NCBI RefSeq assembly: GCF_946151065.1
Contig: NZ_CAMGZA010000003.1
Location: 186,001 to 250,000 of the forward strand
DNA length: 64,000 nt
DNA from: Microbacterium sp. Marseille-Q6965
GTDB lineage: Bacteria > Actinomycetota > Actinomycetes > Actinomycetales > Microbacteriaceae
Direction: 5' to 3'
Of this stretch, positions 1 to 7,888 are shown piece by piece. The position numbers and the translations under genes were made by a program. Every line of letters starts with the position of its first letter. Positions within the stretch are counted from its first letter, which is position 1. The notes beneath the pieces are model-generated. The model was not told where the DNA came from. It searched no databases and was given only the letters and a program-made list of their open reading frames with translations.

Positions 1-799
1 CGACCTCGCGACGTTCCACGGCCGACAGCTGTCCGAGGAACGTGACCGACGCCACGCGCCCGAGCGACTCGCGGTGCAGCACCTCGCGGCCGCGGATGAA
101 CCCCTCGATGAGCGCGGCGTCGCCGACGATGTTCGTGGCCTGCTCGCGCGCCTGGTCGACGGGCTGGTCCATGATGATGCGACCCTCGTCGATCACGAGG
201 ACCCGCTCGATGAGGTTGGAGATCTCATCGATCAGGTGGCTCGACAGCAGAATCGTGCGCGGGTGCTCGGCGTAGTCCTGCAGCAGGCGGTCGTAGAACA
301 CCTGCCGGGCGACCGCGTCCAGGCCGAGGTACGGCTCATCGAAGAACGTGATCTCGGCGCGCGAGGCCAGGCCGATGATCACGCCGACCGCGGAGAGCTG
401 ACCGCGCGAGAGCTTCTTCGTGATCGTCTTCATCGGAAGGCGGAAGTCGTCGATCAGCTCGTCGGCCAGGCCCTGATCCCAGTTCGGGAAGAACAGGCGG
501 GCCGACGCGAACGCCGTCCTCGCGTTGGCCTCGTCCGGGTACTTCTGGCTCTCGCGGACGAAGCACACCCGGCGCAGCACCCGGGCGTTCTCGTACGGGT
601 TCTCGCCGAACACCTTGACCGAGCCGCTCGTGGGGAAGTTCTGAGCGGTGAGAATCGACATCGCCGTGGTCTTCCCGGCGCCGTTGCGGCCCAGGAAGCC
701 GTAGATCGCGTTGCGCTCGATCTGGAAGCTCACGTCGTCCAGGGCGAGCTTGTCCTTGTAGCGCTTGGTGAGGTTGTGCACCTCGATGACGGGGTCCAT
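1..799 (-). CDS. ABC transporter ATP-binding protein, YtrB-like (partial, C-terminus outside window)
   Basis: Cytoplasmic ATPase subunit of an exporter-type ABC transporter. Reading leftward from an ATG at 799, the frame stays open to the window edge and begins MDPVIEVHNLTKRY. It shows Walker A GRNGAGKT near residue 38, a signature loop in the variant form LSRGQ, Walker B ITFFDEP and the switch histidine in LLSSHLIDE. The start lies 16 bp after the stop of the GntR gene, so the two form one operon. YtrA-type GntR repressors commonly control such ABC genes that respond to cell-wall-active antibiotics; the substrate cannot be told from sequence. The membrane subunit would lie beyond position 1. 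Confidence 0.85.
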   Translation of the reverse strand, partial: MDPVIEVHNLTKRYKDKLALDDVSFQIERNAIYGFLGRNGAGKTTAMSILTAQNFPTSGSVKVFGENPYENARVLRRVCFVRESQKYPDEANARTAFASARLFFPNWDQGLADELIDDFRLPMKTITKKLSRGQLSAVGVIIGLASRAEITFFDEPYLGLDAVARQVFYDRLLQDYAEHPRTILLSSHLIDEISNLIERVLVIDEGRIIMDQPVDQAREQATNIVGDAALIEGFIRGREVLHRESLGRVASVTFLGQLSAVERREV

Positions 800-814
800 C
801 ACGGTCCTTCCGTG

Positions 815-1195
815 TCAGGTGGTGGGCTGGTTTGCGTGCTCGCTGATGAGCGCGCGGACATCGTCGGGGGAGAGGCCGATCCGGCGGGCCTCATTCAACA
901 GCGGCAGCACGTAGGCGTCGGCGAACGCGGCGCGGCGCTCGGCGAGCAGCAGCTCGCGAGCCCCCTCGGCCACGAACATGCCGATGCCGCGGCGCTTGTA
1001 GAGCACGCCCTTCTCGACGAGCATGCCGACTCCTTTCGCGGCCGTAGCCGGGTTGATGCGGTGGAACGCGGCGAGCTCGTTCGTCGACGGCGCCTGCGTC
1101 TCCTCAGGCAGCGTGCCGTCCACGATCTCGTCCTCGACGCGCTCGGCGATCTGGAGGAACAGGGGCCTGCCGTCGTCGGGCACCGCGTCTCCCAT
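815..1195 (-). CDS. GntR-family transcriptional regulator, YtrA subfamily
   Basis: DNA-binding repressor of 126 aa. Residues 10-75 form the GntR winged helix-turn-helix (PLFLQIAERVEDEIVDG, then APSTNELAAFHRINPATAAKG). The tail is short and helical, with no large effector domain, which is the hallmark of the YtrA subfamily. It is the first gene of an operon with the downstream ABC ATPase, which is the usual arrangement. Upstream on the same strand are a perfect -35 TTGACA (1249-1244) and a palindrome that is probably its own operator, suggesting autoregulation. Confidence 0.88.
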   Translation of the reverse strand: MGDAVPDDGRPLFLQIAERVEDEIVDGTLPEETQAPSTNELAAFHRINPATAAKGVGMLVEKGVLYKRRGIGMFVAEGARELLLAERRAAFADAYVLPLLNEARRIGLSPDDVRALISEHANQPTT

Positions 1196-1204
1196 CGGTT
1201 ATGT

Positions 1205-1228
1205 GGTTAGTTACTTGAGTAATGAACC
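1205..1228. promoter_or_regulatory. Putative GntR (YtrA-type) operator
   Basis: Imperfect 24-bp palindrome with 9 of 12 base pairs matched: outer arms GGTT/AACC and inner arms TTACT/AGTAA. It lies 10 bp before the GntR start codon and about 15 bp downstream of a TTGACA box at 1249-1244 on the minus strand, where a bound dimer would block transcription. Assignment to this regulator is inferred from position. Confidence 0.5.
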
Positions 1229-1280
1229 ATGAAAGCCGGGCGCTGTCAACAGGGAGGACGATCGCACCGCGCGGAGTAGG

Positions 1281-2680
1281 GTGACGAGGGTGGGCAGCAG
1301 AATCCCGTCGATCGCCGAGGTCGCGGGCGACGCCGGTCGATTCACGGACTACAGCGTCCCCGACGCCGGGATCCGCGCCATCTACACGCAGGAGAGCATC
1401 TGGCAGGCGTGGCTCGACGTCGAGGTCGCCCTCGCGCAGGCCGAGGCGGAGCTGGGCGTCGTCCCCGCCGACGCCGCGGCTCGCATCACGGAGGTCGCGC
1501 GGCTCGAGAACCTCGACCTCGGGCGCGTCGTGGAGGGCATGCGCATCCAGGGTCACCCGCTCATGCCGCTCATCGAGGAGCTCGTGCGCGTGGCGGGCGA
1601 GCCGCGGGCGGGTGGGTGCACTGGGGCGCGACGAGCCAGAACATCACGCAGTCGGGCAACGCGATCCTCATCAAGCGCGCCCACCGCATCATCAACCAGC
1701 TCCTGCTGGACTGCCTCGAATCGATGGCCGACCTCGCCGAGCGTTCGGCGACGATGATCATGCCCGGGCGCACGCACGGGCAGCACGCCGTGCCGATCAC
1801 CTTCGGGCTCAAGGTGGCGACCTGGATCGACGATTTCCTCCGCGGGCACGATCGGCTGCGCCGCGGCGTGCAGCCGTGCCTGCGCGTCATGATGGCAGGC
1901 GCCGTGGGCAGCTTCGGCTCGCTCGGCTCCGTCGGCCCCCGGGTGCAGCAGCGCGTGGCCGAGAAGCTGCGGCTGGATCCCATGCCCGTGCCCTCGCGGG
2001 CCCTGCTGTCGCCGCAGTCGGCCTACATCTCCGACCTCGCCCTCGTGGCGGCATCCGCGGGACGGATCGCCATCGAGATCGAGACGGGCATGCAGACGGA
2101 GTTCGGCGAGGTCTCCGAGCCGGTGCCCGAGGGGTCCGTGGGCAGCTCGACCATGCCGCACAAGCGCAACCCCAAGCTCTGCGCCGACGTGCTCGACCTG
2201 TCGGCGCAGGTGCGCGCCCTCGCTCCCGAAGCGGTGGGTGCCGTGATCCACCCGCACGAGGCAGACGGCGGGGCGACCGCCAAGCTCGAGACGACCATGG
2301 CGAACGCGCTCATCGCGATGGGCGACATGCTGATGCGGCTGAAGATCGTGCTGCGCGGGCTCGAGCTGTTCCCCGACCGCATGCGCCGCAACCTCGAGCT
2401 CAGCGGGAACATGATCGGCTCGGAGGCGGTCATGCTCGCGCTCGGCGAGGAGATCGGCCGCGACGAGGCGCACCGGATCGTGTACGAGATCGCCATGCAG
2501 GCGATCCGCACGGACGAGGACGACTTCGAGGAGCTGCTCATCGACGATGAACGGGTGGCGGGAGCGCTCTCGGCGCCGCAGATCCGCGAACTGCTCGACC
2601 CCACCAAGCACGTGGGCCTCTCGCCGCGGATCGCGCGCGACGCCGCGCACCGCGCCCGTGAGGCCGTCGCCGGCCGGTGA
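1281..2680 (+). pseudogene. Lyase of the adenylosuccinate lyase/CMLE family, frameshifted
   Basis: Relative of 3-carboxy-cis,cis-muconate cycloisomerase and adenylosuccinate lyase, enzymes that eliminate fumarate-type products. The N-terminal 110 residues read from GTG 1281. The rest (GGWVHWGATSQNITQSG, then GRTHGQHAVPITFGLK and the signature GSSTMPHKRNPK) reads in another frame to 2680. Aligned with the intact paralog at 7885-9276, the break is one missing base in the run at about 1610-1613: restoring it gives VAGEPRAGWVHWGAT opposite VVGGDASGWVHWGAT with no gap. Corrected length is about 466 aa, normal for the family. Everything after the break is well conserved, so either the mutation is recent or this is an assembly error. 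Confidence 0.8.
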
Positions 2681-2717
2681 GGGGCCGCCCGGCGCGGGGA
2701 CGGATGCCGGCCGGGCT

Positions 2718-2723
2718 TACGCT
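2718..2723 (+). promoter_or_regulatory. -10 box TACGCT of a leaderless lacI transcript
   Basis: TACGCT followed by six bases and then the GTG start at 2730. This TANNNT-N6-GTG layout places the transcription start at or next to the start codon, the usual geometry of leaderless genes in actinobacteria. No ribosome binding site precedes the GTG. Confidence 0.5.
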
Positions 2724-2729
2724 GGGCCG

Positions 2730-3740
2730 GTGGCGAAGAAGCGAGTGACCCTGCGCGATGTGGCGCACGCGGCCGGGGTGTCGCGCACCACCGCGTCCAA
2801 CGTGGTGGCCGGCGTCGGCCGCGTGTCGGATGAGACGCGCGAGCGGGTGCGCGAGGTCATGGCCGAGCTCGGTTACGTCTACCATCAGGCGGCCGGCTCC
2901 CTGCGCCGCCGTTCGTCGCGCAGCGTGGGCGTGGTGGTGACGAACATCCACCGCCCCCACTACGGCGAACTCCTCATCGGGCTCGAGTCCACGCTCACCG
3001 AGGCCGGGTACACCCTGCTGATGGTCTCGACGATGGACCGCGTGGACCGTCAGCGGCGGGCAATCGCGACGTTGCGCGAGCACGACGTGGCCGGCGTGGC
3101 GATCATCCCGGCCACGGGTTCGGACACGGGCCTCATCGACGAGCTGCGCGAGTGGGGCGTGCCGAGCGCCTTCGTGAGCCGGCACGTGCCGGCCGGCACG
3201 CATCCGTACATCGGCATCGACAACGCCGCCGGCGCCTATCTGGCGGTGCGGCACCTGCTCGAGCACGGCTGCCGGCGCATCGCCTACGTCGGCAGCTTCC
3301 CCGGGGTGTCCTCGCGGCAGGAGCGCGTGGCGGGCGCGCGGCGCGCGATCGACGAGAGCGGCACGGACGCGACGTTCGAGCAGTTCGAGGGCGAGCCCAC
3401 CGCCGAGGGCGGACAGTCCGTGGCGCGGCGGATGATTCGCGAGGGGGCGCTGCCCGACGGCGTGATCTGTCATGGCGATCTCGTCGCGCTCGGTTTCGGC
3501 CGCGAGCTGCACGACGCCGGGCGCGGTGGCGACGTGCGGGTGATCGGCTTCGACGGCCTCGCGCAGACGGCCTTCTGGACCCCCGCCCTCACGACCGTGG
3601 ACACGCATGCGGCCGACATCGGGGCCGAAGTGGCGCGCGCCCTTCTCGCGGCGATCGACGCGGACGGCGAGGTGGCATCGCGGATGCTCGAGCCGCGGCT
3701 GATCGTGCGCGAGTCCTGCGGTCCGCACGAAATCTCCTGA
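2730..3740 (+). CDS. LacI-family transcriptional repressor
   Basis: Regulator of 336 aa: N-terminal LacI helix-turn-helix (VTLRDVAHAAGVSRTTASNV, residues 6-25), hinge helix around 50-60 (YHQAAGSLRRRSS), then a periplasmic-binding-protein-like effector domain (SVGVVVTNIHRP to the C-terminus). The GTG start was chosen because it puts the HTH at the normal distance from the N-terminus and follows a leaderless-type -10 box. It sits directly upstream of the importer operon, and tandem LacI-type operators fill the gap between, so it very likely represses that operon. A LacI regulator is unusual for an Fe3+/polyamine-type transporter. Confidence 0.9.
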   Translation: MAKKRVTLRDVAHAAGVSRTTASNVVAGVGRVSDETRERVREVMAELGYVYHQAAGSLRRRSSRSVGVVVTNIHRPHYGELLIGLESTLTEAGYTLLMVSTMDRVDRQRRAIATLREHDVAGVAIIPATGSDTGLIDELREWGVPSAFVSRHVPAGTHPYIGIDNAAGAYLAVRHLLEHGCRRIAYVGSFPGVSSRQERVAGARRAIDESGTDATFEQFEGEPTAEGGQSVARRMIREGALPDGVICHGDLVALGFGRELHDAGRGGDVRVIGFDGLAQTAFWTPALTTVDTHAADIGAEVARALLAAIDADGEVASRMLEPRLIVRESCGPHEIS

Positions 3741-3747
3741 CGGGTGT

Positions 3748-3797
3748 TGGTGGATCGATCCGCCACCCTGTAGGGTGCATGCTGGATCGATCCACCA
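3748..3797. promoter_or_regulatory. Tandem LacI operators flanking a -10 box
   Basis: Two copies of the palindrome GGATCGATCC, at 3752-3761 and 3784-3793. The first lies in TGGTGGATCGATCCGCCA, symmetrical over 16 of 18 bases. Their centres are 32 bp apart, about three helical turns, so two dimers would sit on the same DNA face. A TAGGGT -10-like box at 3771-3776 lies exactly between them. The central CG dinucleotide is typical of LacI/GalR operators. Confidence 0.75.
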
Positions 3798-3865
3798 GCG
3801 GTCGATAACACCCATTTCCGGTCGATGGACGACCGGCACACCGCGCGCCAAAGGGGGCACCTGGA

Positions 3866-4927
3866 ATGAACCGCAAGATCATCGTCGCGACGGCATCGAC
3901 CGTCGCCCTCGGTCTCGCTCTCACCGGCTGCGGTCTGCAGCCCTCGGGGTCGGGATCGGCCGGTGGCGACGGCACCGCAGAGCCGCAGGGCACCGTGACC
4001 ATCTACTCCCCGCGACCCTCGGCGATCACCGACGAGATCATCCCCATGTTCGAGGAGGCGTCGGGCTACGACGTGCAGCTCGTGACCCTCGGCGCCGCCG
4101 AAGTGGCCGACCGCATCCGTGCCGAGGCGAGCAACCCGCAGGCCGACGTGTGGTGGGGCGGCACGCCGTCGCTGTTCACGCCGGCGGCGGAGGAGGATCT
4201 CATCGAGCCGTGGGGCGACGCCGTGCTCGACCTCGTGAACGACGAGTACCAGTTCGACGACGACAAGTGGGTCGCCGAGATGCTGCAGCTGCAGCTGATC
4301 GCCTACAACACCGAGATGATCGACGAGTCCGACGCGCCCCAGGACTGGGACGACCTGATCGACCCGAAGTACGCCGACCAGATCATCATCCGCGACGTGG
4401 CCGCCTCGGGCACGATGCGAGCGATCTACGCCGCCATGATCGATCGCTTCTACGAGGAGGACGGCAACCCCGAGGGCGGGTACGAGTGGCTGCGCGCCCT
4501 CGACGCCAACACCAAGGCCTACGCGGCGAACCCGGAGGACCTCTACCTCCGGCTGGAGCGGCAGGAGGCGGCGATCACCCTCTGGAACCACCAGGACATC
4601 ATGGCCCAGGCCGCGCAGGGCGCCTCGTTCGACATCATCGAGCCGGCGTCGGGCTCGCCCATCAACACCGACGGCATCGCGAAGGTGGCGGGCGCCCCCA
4701 ACCCGGAGGGCGCCGAGGCGTTCGCCGAGTTCCTCTTCAGCGCCGAGACCCAGGACTGGCTCATCAACAACGCGTTCCAGATCCCCACGGTCGACGTGGA
4801 CTCCGAGCCGGACTGGCTGGCCGAGCTGAGCCTGAAGGAGCTCGAGTACGACAAGGTGCGCGTCGCCGAGCCCACGAGACCGAGGCTGATCGAGTACTGG
4901 ACCGAGCACATCAAGGACCAGGGCTGA
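3866..4927 (+). CDS. ABC transporter substrate-binding lipoprotein, AfuA/FbpA type
   Basis: Extracellular receptor of 353 aa. The signal peptide ends in the lipobox LTGC with the lipidated cysteine at 22. The mature part begins TVTIYSPRPSAITDEIIPMFEE, typical of family-1 binding proteins for ferric ion, 2-aminoethylphosphonate or thiamine (COG1840 type), and contains ADVWWGGTPSLF. It is the first gene after the tandem LacI operators, with the purine-rich ribosome site AAAGGGGG before ATG 3866. The ATPase and permease genes follow. The ligand is not identifiable; context with a C-N or C-C lyase suggests a multiply charged organic acid or adduct rather than free iron. Confidence 0.85.
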   Translation: MNRKIIVATASTVALGLALTGCGLQPSGSGSAGGDGTAEPQGTVTIYSPRPSAITDEIIPMFEEASGYDVQLVTLGAAEVADRIRAEASNPQADVWWGGTPSLFTPAAEEDLIEPWGDAVLDLVNDEYQFDDDKWVAEMLQLQLIAYNTEMIDESDAPQDWDDLIDPKYADQIIIRDVAASGTMRAIYAAMIDRFYEEDGNPEGGYEWLRALDANTKAYAANPEDLYLRLERQEAAITLWNHQDIMAQAAQGASFDIIEPASGSPINTDGIAKVAGAPNPEGAEAFAEFLFSAETQDWLINNAFQIPTVDVDSEPDWLAELSLKELEYDKVRVAEPTRPRLIEYWTEHIKDQG

Positions 4928-4954
4928 TCCCCACCCGCCATCGCGGGCACTCCC

Positions 4955-4983
4955 GCCCCGGCCGGCCGCGCTCCGGCCGGGGC
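4955..4983. other. Intercistronic GC hairpin between binding protein and ATPase genes
   Basis: Perfect 11-bp stem (4955-4965 with 4973-4983) and a 7-base loop, with no T tract. Hairpins at this position commonly protect the upstream message or partly stop transcription, giving more binding protein than membrane subunits. Confidence 0.55.
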
Positions 4984-5030
4984 TCCCCCCACCGCGGCCC
5001 CGCGGGCCCCAGCAGAGACGAGGAAACGAC

Positions 5031-6116
5031 GTGATCCCCATCCACCTCGACGGCGTCAGCAAGACCTATGGCGAGCAGGCCGACGCGCGGCCGACCGTCA
5101 CCGTCGATCTCACCGTGGAGGCGGGGGAATTCTTCACCCTGCTCGGACCCTCGGGCTGCGGAAAGTCCACACTGCTGCGGATGATCGCGGGCTTCGTGGC
5201 TCCCACGGACGGCCGCATCCGCTTCGGCGACGTCGACGTCACGCGCACGCCCGCGCACAAGCGCGGCATCGGCATGGTGTTCCAGAACTACGCGCTCTTC
5301 CCCCACCTGTCGGTGGCCGACAACGTGGCGTACGGGCTCAAGCTGCGCGGCGTCGGCAAGGCAGATCGCGTCACGCGCATCGACCGGGCGCTCGAGCGAG
5401 TGGGCCTGGCCCGCTACGGCAAACGCCGCATCGACCAGCTCTCGGGGGGTCAGCAGCAGCGCGTCGCGCTGGCGCGAGCCATCGTGATCGAGCCCGAGGT
5501 GCTGCTGCTGGACGAGCCGCTGTCCAACCTCGACGCCAAGCTGCGCGAGGAGACGCGCATGCAGATCCGTCAGGTTCAGAAGGCGGCGGCCACCACGGCG
5601 ATCTACGTCACGCACGACCAGTCGGAGGCGATGGCGATGAGCGACCGTATCGCGGTGCTCGCCGACGGTCGCGCGCACCAGGTCGACACCCCGCGGCGGA
5701 TCTACGCCGAGCCGGCGACCGCCTTCGTGGCCCGGTTCATCGGGCGCAGCAACGTCGTCCCCGCCGTCGTGGTGCGCGCCGAGGCCGACGCCGCCGTCGT
5801 CCGGATCGGCGAGAGCGAGGTGGTGGTGCGGCGCCACCCCGACGTGGCGGTGGCTCCCGGTCAGCCGGTCGAGGTGTCGCTGCGCCCCGAGGCGCTCCGG
5901 GTGGTCGGCGAGGCCGACGCGGCGCTGCACGGCGTCGTGAGCTCGCTGGAGTTCCTCGGCTCCACCGCGATGCTCGAGGTCGACGTGGCCGGTTCGGTCG
6001 TGTCGGTCTCGACGCCCGACATCGATGTGGCAGCCGGCTCCCGCGTCGGGCTCGGCGTGGATGCGCGAACGGGGTGGCTCATCCCGGAGTCGGCCACCGA
6101 TGGGGCCGGACGATGA
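5031..6116 (+). CDS. ABC transporter ATP-binding protein, PotA/FbpC type
   Basis: ATPase of 361 aa energising the importer. Walker A GPSGCGKS near residue 38, Q-loop MVFQNYALFPHL, signature LSGGQQQR, Walker B LLLDEPLSNLD and switch histidine YVTHDQ are all present. The C-terminal 100 residues form a TOBE-type beta domain (VEVSLRPEALRV). The GTG start follows GAGGAAAC. The stop overlaps the permease start as ATGA, indicating translational coupling. Confidence 0.9.
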   Translation: MIPIHLDGVSKTYGEQADARPTVTVDLTVEAGEFFTLLGPSGCGKSTLLRMIAGFVAPTDGRIRFGDVDVTRTPAHKRGIGMVFQNYALFPHLSVADNVAYGLKLRGVGKADRVTRIDRALERVGLARYGKRRIDQLSGGQQQRVALARAIVIEPEVLLLDEPLSNLDAKLREETRMQIRQVQKAAATTAIYVTHDQSEAMAMSDRIAVLADGRAHQVDTPRRIYAEPATAFVARFIGRSNVVPAVVVRAEADAAVVRIGESEVVVRRHPDVAVAPGQPVEVSLRPEALRVVGEADAALHGVVSSLEFLGSTAMLEVDVAGSVVSVSTPDIDVAAGSRVGLGVDARTGWLIPESATDGAGR

Positions 6117-7888
6117 GCACCGTCCTCCAGACCCAGACCGAGGTCGTCGCCCTCGAACGCACCGAGCCCGGCGGCCCCCGCCGCCGGCGACGGCTGACCC
6201 CGGGGGAGCGGTTCGTCGTCTTCCTCGCTCTGCCCATCTTCGCGGTCATCGTCTTCTTCGTCGTGCTGCCGATGCTCCAGACGGCGGTGCACAGCACGGG
6301 CGGCGCGGGGCTGTGGCAGAACTACGCCACGTTCTTCACCGGCGCCACCTCGAGAGCGCTGTGGACCTCCGTGTGGATATCGGTGGCCACGGTGGCGATC
6401 TGCGCCGTGGTCGGCACGGCCCTCGCGGTGCTGCTGACGCGCTTCGACTTCCCGGGGCGCCGGCTGCTCGACGTCATCTCGGTGCTCCCGCTCGCGCTGC
6501 CGTCACTCATCGGGGCGCTCGCGTTCACGCTGCTCTACAACGAGACCGGCATCTTCCCCCGCGCCATCGAGCAGCTCACCGGCATCGACGCCGGCGCCGT
6601 GTCGGTCACGGGCGTCAGCGGCGTGCTGCTCGTGCACGTGCTGACGATGTACCCGTACTTCTACCTCTCGGTCTCGGCCGGTCTCGCCGGCATGGACACG
6701 TCGCTCGAGGAGGCGGCGGCCGGTCTCGGGGCGCCGAAGTGGAAGGTGTGGACCACCGTCGTGCTGCCCATGCTCACCCCCGCCATGGTCGCCGGCGCGC
6801 TGCTGACCTTCATGACCTCCATGGCGTCGTTCACCGCACCTCAGCTGTACGGCGTCACCATGCTGACGAACCGGATCGTCGAGACCCGCGTCAGCGGCAA
6901 CTACGAGCTCGCCTCGGCGCAGTCGACGGTGCTCGCGATCGTCTCGATCGCGTTCCTGTTCCTCATGCGCTGGTACCAGGGGCGTCAGACCTACCGCAGC
7001 CTCTCCAAGGGCATCCAGCGGGGGCGCACCCGGACCCGCGGCTGGCGGTCGGCGCTGGCCGGTGTCGTGAGCGCGTTGCTCGCGGCGATCCTCGTCGCCC
7101 CGGTCGCGGTGATCGTCCTCGTGTCGTTCTCCCAGAACCGCAGCTGGACCACGCAGGTGCTGCCGCCCGCGTACACGCTCGAGAACTACGCGTCGATCTT
7201 CACCGACCCCGACGCGTTCCTGCCCATCAACGTGTCGCTGCAGATGGCGTTCTTCGCCACGATCGCCGCGGTGGTGATCGGCGGCAGCGCCGCCTGGATC
7301 GTGTCCCGCTGGCCGCTGCGTCGGGGCCGCGGCGCCCTCGACGCCATGGTGATGCTGCCGTGGGCCCTGCCCGGCACGGTCATCGGCGTGAACGTCGCGA
7401 CGGCGTTCGCCTCTCCCACCCCGGTGAACCTGGGGCTCGTGCTCATCGGGTCCCTGTACATCCTCCCGGTTGCCTACTTCGTGCGTTACGTGCCGCTGGT
7501 GTTCCGCGAGACGTCGGCATCCATCGACACGATCGATCCGTCGGTCGACGAGGCGGCGCAGTCGCTCGGCGCCTCCCCGCTGCGCTCGATCGTCACCGTC
7601 GTGATGCCGCTCGTGTGGAAGGGCCTCGTGGCGGGCGCTCTGCTGGCCTTCATCGACGGCGTCGGGGAGTACGTCGCCTCCGCGGTGGTCTACCCGGCCG
7701 GGTTCCCGCCCATGTCGATCGAGATCTACAACCGCATCTACTCGAGCGACTTCGGCTCGGCCGCCGCCTACGGCACGCTGCAGATCGCGATCATCTTCGT
7801 CGTGCTGCTGGTCATGAACCTCATGGAGCGACGACCGAAGGGCGACGAGGCGGCCCCCGTCGTGGCCGCAGCGGCCGGGATGCGATGA
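6113..7888 (+). CDS. ABC transporter permease, two fused membrane domains (FbpB type)
   Basis: Inner-membrane channel of 591 aa with two homologous halves of about six helices each. Each half carries an EAA-type loop for ATPase contact: EEAAAGLGAPKWKVWTTVVL in the first and DEAAQSLGASPLRSIVTVVM in the second. Fused two-domain permeases are typical of ferric, phosphonate and thiamine importers. ATG 6113 overlaps the ATPase stop by 4 bp, and its own stop overlaps the lyase start, so binding protein, ATPase, permease and lyase are one operon. Confidence 0.9.
   Translation: MSTVLQTQTEVVALERTEPGGPRRRRRLTPGERFVVFLALPIFAVIVFFVVLPMLQTAVHSTGGAGLWQNYATFFTGATSRALWTSVWISVATVAICAVVGTALAVLLTRFDFPGRRLLDVISVLPLALPSLIGALAFTLLYNETGIFPRAIEQLTGIDAGAVSVTGVSGVLLVHVLTMYPYFYLSVSAGLAGMDTSLEEAAAGLGAPKWKVWTTVVLPMLTPAMVAGALLTFMTSMASFTAPQLYGVTMLTNRIVETRVSGNYELASAQSTVLAIVSIAFLFLMRWYQGRQTYRSLSKGIQRGRTRTRGWRSALAGVVSALLAAILVAPVAVIVLVSFSQNRSWTTQVLPPAYTLENYASIFTDPDAFLPINVSLQMAFFATIAAVVIGGSAAWIVSRWPLRRGRGALDAMVMLPWALPGTVIGVNVATAFASPTPVNLGLVLIGSLYILPVAYFVRYVPLVFRETSASIDTIDPSVDEAAQSLGASPLRSIVTVVMPLVWKGLVAGALLAFIDGVGEYVASAVVYPAGFPPMSIEIYNRIYSSDFGSAAAYGTLQIAIIFVVLLVMNLMERRPKGDEAAPVVAAAAGMR

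Noticed and set aside
74..1210. Long plus-strand frame of 378 codons opposite the ABC/GntR operon
   Set aside because: Antisense shadow in GC-rich DNA: composition is dominated by Arg, Ala, Val, Asp with no domain, while the minus strand encodes clear ABC ATPase and GntR motifs.
6025..7884. 5' part of a 1083-codon frame joined to the intact lyase
   Set aside because: The N-terminal 620 codons overlap the permease in another frame and are Arg/His/Pro-rich without domains; the lyase proper starts at ATG 7885.
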